Shown here in pieces: positions 1 through 5,100 of a stretch of DNA of 5,728 nt. Below the pieces are notes generated by a model. That model saw nothing but the letters and a program-made list of their open reading frames with translations. It was not told where the DNA came from and searched no databases. Source of the stretch: Thermoplasmata archaeon (GTDB taxonomy: Archaea > Thermoplasmatota > Thermoplasmata > UBA10834); assembly GCA_013331315.1 (NCBI GenBank), contig DUGQ01000101.1, positions 1 through 5,728 of the forward strand, read 5' to 3'. Every line of letters begins with the position of its first letter. Position 1 is the stretch's first letter. Both the position numbers and the translations under genes were made by a program.

Positions 1-596
1 ATGGCGTACTCGCTTCCGTAGTAGAGGAGGCGATCCTCATACCACGAACCGAGCTCGTGCGCGAACATGTCGTACCAGCGGTAGTCCACCATACGGTCCG
101 ACGAACCTTCGTTCACGTCGTACTGAACGGTCTCCGAGACGTTGTGGAACTTGTTCTTCTCGCTTCCGTAGCCGTCCCACACAGACACGGTGACTTCATA
201 AGCCCCGGCCTCGGGCCACGCGTGCGTTTGGACGTCTATCGCGGTGTCGCTGTTGTTAATCGAATTGAGATGATGGACAGTGTAGGTACCGTCGTCCCAG
301 TCCCATGTGAACAGCAGGCCTTTGCCCCGTTGACCTTGATCCTGAAGGTCGACGACGACGGTCCAAACGACCTCCTCGTCCACATAAGCTTCGTCTGGAA
401 CGGGTGTGACGTCGGCGATCACGAGTCCGGTGCTCACAGCCAGTGCAGATGAGTCGAGCGGTCTTGACAGGAGCCCTCCGGATGACGCTATCACCGCGGC
501 CCCGGACACCATGACTAGCATGGTAACGACTGCTATCGAATACACGGCTCTTCTGCCGTCGCGTCTTGAGGCTACGCTATCTGAGGATTCGTTCAT
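1..596 (-). CDS. PKD-domain secreted/membrane-anchored protein (3' end cut by window)
   Basis: The minus strand is open from ATG at 596 to the window edge (198 codons seen, no stop), so the C-terminal part is missing. GGGAGG (611-606) with a 9-nt spacer supports this start. The N-terminus is charged (residues 11-16, RRDGRR), followed by one hydrophobic segment at about 17-38 that would act as a signal peptide or membrane anchor; the rest should be outside the cell. Residues about 60-145 read as a PKD-type beta-sandwich: WDWDDGT (98-104) followed by HAWPEAGAYEVTVSVWDGYG (125-144) matches the family pattern of a W-x-F/W-GDG turn and a final 'Y-x-V-x-V-x-V-x-D' strand. PKD folds usually serve adhesion or spacing in surface proteins. 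After it comes an aromatic-rich stretch (172-197) that I do not recognise. The RRAVYS plus hydrophobic run is faintly like archaeal pilin N-termini, but too weakly to call. Fold assignment is fairly sure; the role is unknown. Confidence 0.83.
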   Translation of the reverse strand, partial: MNESSDSVASRRDGRRAVYSIAVVTMLVMVSGAAVIASSGGLLSRPLDSSALAVSTGLVIADVTPVPDEAYVDEEVVWTVVVDLQDQGQRGKGLLFTWDWDDGTYTVHHLNSINNSDTAIDVQTHAWPEAGAYEVTVSVWDGYGSEKNKFHNVSETVQYDVNEGSSDRMVDYRWYDMFAHELGSWYEDRLLYYGSEYA

Positions 597-640
597 GAGA
601 TAGTTCCTCCCGTGTTCGAATTAACCCCCACAACAAGGGT

Positions 641-658
641 CACTGATACTGACACTGA
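641..658. repeat. Triple tandem hexamer (YACTGA x3) at the PKD gene transcription start
   Basis: Three consecutive hexamers CACTGA-TACTGA-CACTGA are seen. They lie 45-62 bp upstream of the PKD-protein start codon, just downstream of a TATA-like box (665-672) when read on the minus strand. That places them on or just after the expected transcription start (about 643). A repressor site or 5'-UTR element is possible; a chance short repeat is also possible. Confidence 0.5.
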
Positions 659-664
659 CGGGTG

Positions 665-672
665 CTATAAGT
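665..672 (-). promoter_or_regulatory. Putative TATA box of the PKD-protein gene
   Basis: On the minus strand this reads ACTTATAG, preceded by an A-rich CAAAACTT (680-673) that could act as a BRE. Spacing predicts a transcript start near 643 and a leader of roughly 45 nt containing the GGGAGG ribosome binding site. It was found by eye only, in a region that is AT-rich compared with the coding sequence. Confidence 0.45.
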
Positions 673-701
673 AAGTTTTGAAGGGCTACCGGCGGGGCTT
701 G

Positions 702-720
702 GCAAAAACGAAAAAAGAAT
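702..720 (-). terminator. T-rich terminator after the radical SAM gene
   Basis: About 50-65 bp past the stop codon at 769-771, the minus strand carries two T runs (TTCTTTTTTCGTTTTTG). Archaeal RNA polymerase terminates intrinsically at such oligo-T tracts without needing a hairpin, and none is visible here. The element separates the radical SAM gene from the downstream PKD gene, which has its own promoter. Confidence 0.55.
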
Positions 721-768
721 ACACTCCGAGGCTAGCTTCTCATGCCCTTTGAAGTCACCCGAATATGC

Positions 769-2229
769 CTACTCAAGCTCCGCGAATCGGCTCGACTCGG
801 GGACTACCATCTCCTCGGACTTGAACCGTCGACCGTCGGATATCCTGCTCCTGGCGTCTGCGTTCGTCAAGTTCTTCATTATCACAGTCCGCGCGGTCCC
901 GTTCCTCGCCATCATGCGGGCTATCTCAGCGAGGCCTTTGAGGCTCTTCCAAGATTCGAGGTGCGCGGAGTATCCCCGGTTGACGGCATCCTCGAGGAAT
1001 CCGCGGGACGACCCGTCCTCGCAGTAATCGTATATCCTGTGATTCTTCCTCCAATCCTCGGGGCCCACGAGGCCATCCCGCTCCATGTCGCCCCAGATCT
1101 TCGTCCCTATGAGGCAGTCGAGTATGTTTATCTGAACGCCATGAGGTCTCGTGGCGCGTATGAAGTCCACCGTCTTGTCCACGTCTGCGCGAGACTCCAC
1201 CGGCGCGCCGATTATGTACGAGGTCACGACTATCATGCCCACCCTCTTGGCATCCTCAATGGCTTTGCGCGCTGTCGCGGCGTCGATGTTCTTGTTGTAG
1301 TACTCCAGGACATGGTCGTTGGGGCTTTCCACGCCGAAGTACATAACATCGAATCCGGCCCGCTTCATCGTCTTCAGGAGCTCCAGCGACACCTCGTCCA
1401 CGCGTCCTTCGCAGTAGAACTTCATCCTGATGCGCTTCCTCCTGATCAAGTCGCACATCCTCTCGACCCGCTTTCTGTCGAGTATCAGGTTGTCGTCGAC
1501 GAATACGCAGCACTCGTACCCATCAGAGTACAGCATCTCGAGCTCGTCCACGACGTTCTCCGGGCTTCGCGCCCTCCACTTGCGCTTGGAGAAGGCGGAG
1601 CACGAGCAGTAGGTGCATTCGAACGGGCACCCGCGTGAACTGGACACCGTGGTGAACTTCCCGAAGGTGAGCCTTATGTTCTTGTGAAAGTACCCGTACT
1701 CCACATTCTTCAAGAGGCTCCTGTCCGGGAACGGGAGCGAGTCGAGATCCTCTATCGCGACCTCGGAATTGCTGACCAGGCGGTCGCCATCCAGGTAGCT
1801 GATTCCGGCGACGTCGGAAGGGGGGGAGCCGCTCCCCATATGCTCTAGTAGGTCCGGGAATGACCTCTCGCCCTCGCCTTTTATGATGTAGTCCACGAAG
1901 GGATACGCGCGCAGTATCCGCTCAGAGGCGAAGGTCGCGTGGAAGCCACCGAGGACTATCTTGGCGTCGGGCACGACCTCGCGGACCCGCCTGAGGAACT
2001 TGACCGTGTCGAGGAACGTGTGTGTGGAGCAGTTCATGCCCAGCACGTCCGGCCTCTCGCGCGAGACCCGAAGCAGCAGTTCGTCCTCCGACAGGTTCTC
2101 GCAGAAGGCGTCCACGACCTTCACTTCATCGTCGCGTTCGGCCGCGCACGACGACGCTAAGTAGAGAAGGCCCAACGGTGGCCACAACTCGGTAGTCTTT
2201 CCCGGAGGGGTCGACAGGAGCACCCTCAT
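769..2229 (-). CDS. B12-binding-domain radical SAM protein
   Basis: This 486-residue protein has the two-domain layout of cobalamin-dependent (BchE-like) radical SAM enzymes. The N-terminal B12-binding-type Rossmann domain (about 1-135) shows PPLGLLYLAS (17-26), LGGFHATF (93-100) and KGEGE (117-121). Like other members of this class it lacks the DxHxxG lower-ligand motif. The radical SAM barrel follows, with cluster ligands C201, C205 and C208 in GCPFECTYC, then VDDNL (244-248), FGVES (298-302) and IIGAP (339-343). Such enzymes reduce SAM at a [4Fe-4S] cluster and often methylate unactivated carbon or phosphorus, or rearrange rings; the substrate cannot be read here. The usual 'PYPGT' near the barrel end is replaced by CLIGT (372-376). 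ATG 2229 is chosen because the fold begins there and GGTGGAAGG lies 7 nt upstream; the frame stays open to 2322, but that 31-residue extension looks non-conserved and overlaps the predicted promoter. It ends with TAG, so TAG acts as a normal stop here. The divergent ferredoxin-like gene is a possible electron source. Confidence 0.92.
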   Translation of the reverse strand: MRVLLSTPPGKTTELWPPLGLLYLASSCAAERDDEVKVVDAFCENLSEDELLLRVSRERPDVLGMNCSTHTFLDTVKFLRRVREVVPDAKIVLGGFHATFASERILRAYPFVDYIIKGEGERSFPDLLEHMGSGSPPSDVAGISYLDGDRLVSNSEVAIEDLDSLPFPDRSLLKNVEYGYFHKNIRLTFGKFTTVSSSRGCPFECTYCSCSAFSKRKWRARSPENVVDELEMLYSDGYECCVFVDDNLILDRKRVERMCDLIRRKRIRMKFYCEGRVDEVSLELLKTMKRAGFDVMYFGVESPNDHVLEYYNKNIDAATARKAIEDAKRVGMIVVTSYIIGAPVESRADVDKTVDFIRATRPHGVQINILDCLIGTKIWGDMERDGLVGPEDWRKNHRIYDYCEDGSSRGFLEDAVNRGYSAHLESWKSLKGLAEIARMMARNGTARTVIMKNLTNADARSRISDGRRFKSEEMVVPESSRFAELE

Positions 2230-2281
2230 ACAGTAACCTTCCACCCACTGTCGTAAGAGGCAACGCGCAATCAGCTTCGAT

Positions 2282-2288
2282 GATATTA
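2282..2288 (-). promoter_or_regulatory. Putative TATA box of the radical SAM gene
   Basis: The minus strand reads TAATATC. A transcript start about 25 bp downstream (near 2260) would give a leader of about 30 nt that still includes the GGTGGAAGG site before ATG 2229. This also argues against the longer start at 2322, which would lie upstream of the promoter. It is a by-eye match to a weak consensus. Confidence 0.4.
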
Positions 2289-2329
2289 GTCGTTGTTGGT
2301 CCGTAGCGTCGATAATCGGCACGGGGCGT

Positions 2330-2351
2330 AAAGGTCAAAGGTCACGTACGT
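2330..2351. repeat. Tandem AAAGGTC repeat followed by the palindrome ACGTACGT
   Basis: AAAGGTC occurs twice back to back (2330-2343) and is followed at once by the self-complementary ACGTACGT (2344-2351). This lies in the 214-bp region between the divergent radical SAM and ferredoxin-like genes, about 90-115 bp from either start codon. Closely spaced direct repeats plus a palindrome between divergent genes suit a regulator binding site, but no known operator is recognised. Apart from this and a TATA-like box on the minus side, I see no clear plus-strand promoter in the region. Confidence 0.4.
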
Positions 2352-2443
2352 CATAGAGGGGCCCTGCGAAGTGCCACCAGCGCCTTCGGCAGGCATGACA
2401 TTCTGAACGAGGTGAAGGCGCTTCTGACCATGGCGGGGATCGC

Positions 2444-2971
2444 ATGACTTGGCTGTCGGACTGCTACAAGAAACCACCTCCGAACTACCTGGAGATAGAC
2501 GGAGAGCCCATCGGGATCTCTGGAATGGCCGAGGTAATGGAGAAGGCGCTCGACAACCTTGACGCGCCCGAACAGGAGATAGACAACATCCTCCTCGCGG
2601 AGCTAAAGGCACGCAACTACGTGCCGCCATCCGAGGAAGGCTCCTACCTGAAGGCGCTGAAGAAGGAGTTCATACAGCTCAGCGCGAGAAGGCGGGAGGA
2701 GGTGGAGGATGTTTACCAGGGCATCCCGAGGGAGAAGATACCATGGTATCCAAAGGTGGACGGGGCCAGATGCGAAGGGTGCTCCTCGTGCGTGGAATTC
2801 TGCTCCCAGAGTGTCTTCGAGTTCTTCGACGGGAAGTCGCACGTAGTCCGCCCGTACAACTGCATAGTCGGCAAGGCGAGCTGCAGGGCCTTCTGCCCGG
2901 ACAACGCGATCTCGTTCCCCACGAGGGCGGAACTCAAGGACACACTGGCTGAGCTGAAGGACAAGCACTGA
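2444..2971 (+). CDS. Ferredoxin-like 4Fe-4S protein with N-terminal accessory domain
   Basis: This 175-residue soluble protein has no signal peptide or membrane segment. Residues about 10-100 form a charged, probably helical N-terminal region (IDGEPIGISG at 18-27, NYVPP at 58-62, a Lys/Arg/Glu-rich stretch at 68-90) that I cannot assign. Residues 104-160 are a ferredoxin fold. The first cluster motif is complete, C110-x2-C113-x2-C116-x3-C120. The second has C140, C147 and C151 followed by Pro; relatives I recall have CxxxCxxCxxxCP there, and the expected second Cys is K144 (AAG). The protein may therefore hold one [4Fe-4S] cluster plus a [3Fe-4S], labile or absent second one. ATG 2444 is the only usual start codon in this open frame, and GGGGATC just upstream can pair with 16S rRNA. 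The ATG overlaps the TGA of a short upstream frame. It is divergent from the radical SAM gene and convergent with the methyltransferase 21 bp away; an electron-donor role to either is inference. Confidence 0.88.
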   Translation: MTWLSDCYKKPPPNYLEIDGEPIGISGMAEVMEKALDNLDAPEQEIDNILLAELKARNYVPPSEEGSYLKALKKEFIQLSARRREEVEDVYQGIPREKIPWYPKVDGARCEGCSSCVEFCSQSVFEFFDGKSHVVRPYNCIVGKASCRAFCPDNAISFPTRAELKDTLAELKDKH

Positions 2972-2992
2972 GACGAAGACCGGGCTCATTCT

Positions 2993-4417
2993 TCAAGAAG
3001 CCTCGAACTCCCTGACGACCTCGTCTCCCTCTCGCACGACATTCTCGTCTAGCGGCTTCACCTTGTGTTCAGAAAGGATCTTCCGGGTCAGCTCCCGGGC
3101 CTCAGACACCATACGATCAGAAAGCGTGGCTTCCCAAGGAAGGACTGATGGGTCCCTGGTCGCAAGGGAGGCCCTGAAGTTCTTCAAGGTGTGGGGATGG
3201 GACAGGAAGGTCCCGCCCTGGCCGACATCCCTGAGGGTCTCGAACGCCACCGCCTCGTCGTCCACGGCGACTCTCCTGAGGAACAGCTTCCAGTTCTTCC
3301 ATGTGTATGCGTCGATCAGAAGTTGCTCGAGCGACACTCCCTTTGCGCCGTCGATGGACCCCATGCCGCACAGGAGGTCCGCGCCCGAGAACGTGTCGAG
3401 GGCCGTGCTCGAAACCTCGGAGAACGATTTGTCTATCCCTGGCCTCAAGCCGTTGCACAGCCCCCAGTCCCCTATCATGCAGGGCAGACCGTACCCGCGG
3501 GCCAGCTCTCCCAGGCCGGTCGTGATGAACGGGAGCTCCACTGCGCTGAAGTCGGCATCGCCCGATCTCATGTCCCCCGGCACGGCGGCGGAGCTGTAGA
3601 CGAACGGGGAGCCCTCGGCGGCCGTTTGAGAGATCACAAGGCTCGCAAGGTTCTCCGTGTTCACCACGTTTATCGTTCCCGCGACTGTGACAGGGCAGGT
3701 GAGTCCTGACAGCGGCATGGTCATGGCCACGATCGGAATGCCAGCCTTCGACAGTTCGACCTGCGCCTCGGCCGCGCCCTTCTCGAACGACATCGGCGAA
3801 ACAGGCGATGAGATGACGGAGAAGAGCGGCCTGCGCCTGAGCGCGGCCTCGTCGCCCGCGACCAGGGCCGCGAGGGCGATCTGCGTCCTGGCGTCCTCAG
3901 CGTCCATGACCTCTACCTGCTGGACGTGCTTCACCGTGTTCTGCAGTGAGGTCCACAGCTGATGGGTGGCGTGCGACCGGTCTGGAACGTCCATGGGAAC
4001 CACGGCGGTCCAGAAGAAGTCCACAGGGTCGAGCGCGTCGACGAGGCGCGCGAAGTCTCCGAGGTCCGCTCTCGAGGCGTTCCTCCTGTCGCCGGACTCC
4101 AGGTCGGTCATGTAGGTCGCCAGGCCGGAGTTGGCCGCATAGGGCGCACAGTCCGAAGGTATCGTCAGGTCGTGCGAAGGGTCCCGCGCACCGAGAACGA
4201 TCTCCTTGGGCGCCTTGCTGATGGCGTCCTTCACCATCTCCTCCGAGATTCGTGCGAGGTGCTTGTCGTGGTCGATCCTAGCCCCGGCGTTCTCGAGTTG
4301 CTCGAGCACCTTCTCGCTGCGAATGAGAACGCCCAGCTCGTCAAGGCACCTCAGGCTACTGGAGTGTATGAGTTCTCTCTCGCCCCTGGTCAGAAACTGC
4401 ATGCGCGCCCGAGCCAT
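2993..4417 (-). CDS. MttB-superfamily (trimethylamine methyltransferase-like) corrinoid methyltransferase, non-pyrrolysine
   Basis: This 474-residue protein has the full length and landmarks of the MttB superfamily TIM barrel. They are an N-terminal helical part (LTRGERELIHSSSLRCLDELG at about 9-29), RRPLFSVISSPVSPMSF (195-211), the core block AGIPIVAMTMPLSGLTCPVTVAGT (225-248), SPFVYSS (280-286), GMGSIDGAKGVSLEQLLID (351-369) and the C-terminal GGTFLSHPHTLKNFR (401-415). Family enzymes move a methyl group from an amine such as trimethylamine, or from quaternary amines such as glycine betaine, to a cognate Co(I) corrinoid protein in the cytoplasm. Pyrrolysine-using MttB has an in-frame amber codon; none occurs here, so this belongs with non-Pyl members (MtgB-like), and its substrate cannot be read from sequence. 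No corrinoid partner gene is adjacent, though one is usual. The start is ATG 4417, with AGGAGG 8 nt upstream; GTG 4459 is rejected because it lacks a binding site and sits at the predicted transcript start. The stop is TGA. Confidence 0.93.
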   Translation of the reverse strand: MARARMQFLTRGERELIHSSSLRCLDELGVLIRSEKVLEQLENAGARIDHDKHLARISEEMVKDAISKAPKEIVLGARDPSHDLTIPSDCAPYAANSGLATYMTDLESGDRRNASRADLGDFARLVDALDPVDFFWTAVVPMDVPDRSHATHQLWTSLQNTVKHVQQVEVMDAEDARTQIALAALVAGDEAALRRRPLFSVISSPVSPMSFEKGAAEAQVELSKAGIPIVAMTMPLSGLTCPVTVAGTINVVNTENLASLVISQTAAEGSPFVYSSAAVPGDMRSGDADFSAVELPFITTGLGELARGYGLPCMIGDWGLCNGLRPGIDKSFSEVSSTALDTFSGADLLCGMGSIDGAKGVSLEQLLIDAYTWKNWKLFLRRVAVDDEAVAFETLRDVGQGGTFLSHPHTLKNFRASLATRDPSVLPWEATLSDRMVSEARELTRKILSEHKVKPLDENVVREGDEVVREFEAS

Positions 4418-4424
4418 GTCACGA

Positions 4425-4431
4425 ACCTCCT
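4425..4431 (-). promoter_or_regulatory. Strong ribosome binding site deciding the methyltransferase start
   Basis: The minus strand reads AGGAGGT, 8 nt before ATG 4417 when counted from GGAGG. This near-perfect anti-16S match selects ATG 4417 over the in-frame GTG at 4459, which has nothing comparable upstream. Confidence 0.8.
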
Positions 4432-4476
4432 GAGGGCGACGAATCCCCGCCTTCGCCACGGGCTATTGACTCATCA

Positions 4477-4484
4477 TACATAAA
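4477..4484 (-). promoter_or_regulatory. Putative TATA box of the methyltransferase gene
   Basis: The minus strand reads TTTATGTA, one of the best TATA matches in the window. Spacing predicts a transcript start near 4456 and a leader of about 38 nt that carries the AGGAGG site. It faces away from the promoter of the DUF454 gene. Confidence 0.6.
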
Positions 4485-4513
4485 CCCTACATAGGCCCCG
4501 TCCGACGCCTGAG

Positions 4514-4529
4514 CCAGACTGCAGCCTGG
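4514..4529. promoter_or_regulatory. Imperfect 16-bp palindrome between divergent promoters (candidate operator)
   Basis: CCAGACTGCAGCCTGG is self-complementary except for one A/C pair, and is centred on CTGCAG. It sits about 30 bp upstream of the methyltransferase TATA box and about 32 bp upstream of the DUF454 TATA box, a natural place for one regulator to act on both genes. It matches no operator I know. Confidence 0.4.
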
Positions 4530-4560
4530 GAGCTGGGGGGCGAGTCCGCGCGGAGAGAGG

Positions 4561-4568
4561 CTTATATC
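4561..4568 (+). promoter_or_regulatory. Putative TATA box of the DUF454 gene
   Basis: CTTATATC lies within a GC-rich surround. A transcript start about 25 bp downstream falls near 4590, which is nearly on the GTG at 4587 and 15 bp before ATG 4605. The transcript would thus have a very short leader or be leaderless, unless translation starts at the internal TTG 4668. Confidence 0.6.
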
Positions 4569-4604
4569 ATCCCCCGAGAATCCAGCGTGAGAGGTTGCGG
4601 GCGA

Positions 4605-5036
4605 ATGTTGGCCGAATCAAGACCAACCTTAGATTCCTGCGAGAGAACGCAGGTCCAAGGAGGCAGATTGTCCAGGGGCTTGTGGACCACAGCTGGGACC
4701 CTGTCGCTGGCAATCGGGGTGATCGGCATCGTGGTCCCCATCCTTCCGACGACCCCTTTCGTGCTGATAGCCGCCGCGTGTTATATGAGAGGTTCCAAGA
4801 GGATGTACGATTGGATGATAGCGAACAGATACGTCGGTGGTTACCTGCGAGACTACATGGAGGGAAGGGGGGTATCGGCAAGGGCGAAGGCAACCTCCGT
4901 CGTCGTGCTCTGGCTCCTGATCGCCTTTTCTATCTCGTTCGCGACTGACAGCGCCACGGTCAGAATCGTCCTGCTCGCAGTCGCGGTCGCAGTCACAGTA
5001 CACCTGGTCACTCTGAAGGGGAAGGTCGTTCGGTGA
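4605..5036 (+). CDS. DUF454/YbaN-family small inner membrane protein
   Basis: With start ATG 4605 the protein has 143 residues and carries the family signature. It comprises a first hydrophobic segment (about 29-62) containing GVIGIVVPILPTTPFVLIAA, then CYMRGSKRMYDWMIANRYVG (59-78), a charged cytosolic loop with YLRDYMEGRGVSARAKA (80-96), and two membrane segments at about 98-113 and 119-137. The G-x-x-LPTTPF-x-L...R-S core and W/Y-rich loop are the usual DUF454 landmarks; the biochemical role of the family is unknown. The start is uncertain. GTG 4587 and ATG 4605 (GAGAGGT upstream) both add a polar N-terminal tail not typical of the family. The conserved part begins near TTG 4668, which follows AAGGAGG with a short 4-nt spacer. 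A following gene begins 64 bp downstream and may share the transcript. Confidence 0.88.
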   Translation: MLAESRPTLDSCERTQVQGGRLSRGLWTTAGTLSLAIGVIGIVVPILPTTPFVLIAAACYMRGSKRMYDWMIANRYVGGYLRDYMEGRGVSARAKATSVVVLWLLIAFSISFATDSATVRIVLLAVAVAVTVHLVTLKGKVVR

Positions 5037-5059
5037 CGAGACCGTCATCCGGGCAAAAC

Positions 5060-5075
5060 GTGATATCTGTATCAC
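5060..5075. repeat. Perfect inverted repeat GTGATA-TCTG-TATCAC
   Basis: Six-base arms (5060-5065 and 5070-5075) are exact complements around a 4-base spacer, 25 bp before the saccharopine-dehydrogenase-like start codon. It could be a regulator half-site pair or a small RNA hairpin in the leader. It also contains a TATA-like GATATC, but a start from there would fall on the ribosome binding site. Confidence 0.5.
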
Positions 5076-5097
5076 TCCCTTCCGGGTCCGGAGGGAG
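5075..5097 (+). promoter_or_regulatory. Hairpin that could mask the ribosome binding site
   Basis: CTCCCTTC (5075-5082) can pair with GGAGGGAG (5090-5097) in eight base pairs, including one T-G wobble, around a 7-nt loop. The paired strand is the GGAGG ribosome binding site, 6 nt before ATG 5101. If formed in the mRNA it would lower translation unless opened by a ribosome coming from the upstream gene or by a ligand. No known riboswitch is recognised. Confidence 0.45.
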
Positions 5098-5100
5098 AAG

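Noticed and set aside
555..596. Archaeal type IV pilin N-terminus on the PKD protein (RRAVYS then hydrophobic run)
   Set aside because: The match to a class III signal peptide is only loose; an ordinary signal or anchor segment explains it equally well.
769..771. TAG at the end of the radical SAM gene read as pyrrolysine
   Set aside because: Read-through would add about 40 codons of low-complexity sequence running across the T-rich terminator and the next promoter, with no family support.
742..1638. Long plus-strand open frame (298 codons) opposite the radical SAM gene
   Set aside because: It lies wholly antisense to a clearly recognised enzyme, has no domain-like motif, and is the kind of mirror frame expected in GC-rich coding sequence.
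2230..2322. 31-residue N-terminal extension of the radical SAM protein from ATG 2322
   Set aside because: It overlaps the predicted TATA box, lacks a ribosome binding site and precedes the natural first strand of the B12-binding fold.
2972..3000. Terminator hairpin between the convergent ferredoxin and methyltransferase genes (CTTCAAGAAG)
   Set aside because: The palindrome has only a 2-base loop, lies mostly inside the methyltransferase C-terminus, and no T-run follows on either strand.
4418..4459. GTG 4459 as start of the methyltransferase
   Set aside because: It coincides with the predicted transcription start and lacks a ribosome binding site, whereas ATG 4417 has AGGAGG at ideal spacing.
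3962..4483. Plus-strand open frame (173 codons) opposite the methyltransferase N-terminal half
   Set aside because: The minus-strand protein matches the MttB superfamily end to end; the antisense frame has no recognisable content or start signals.
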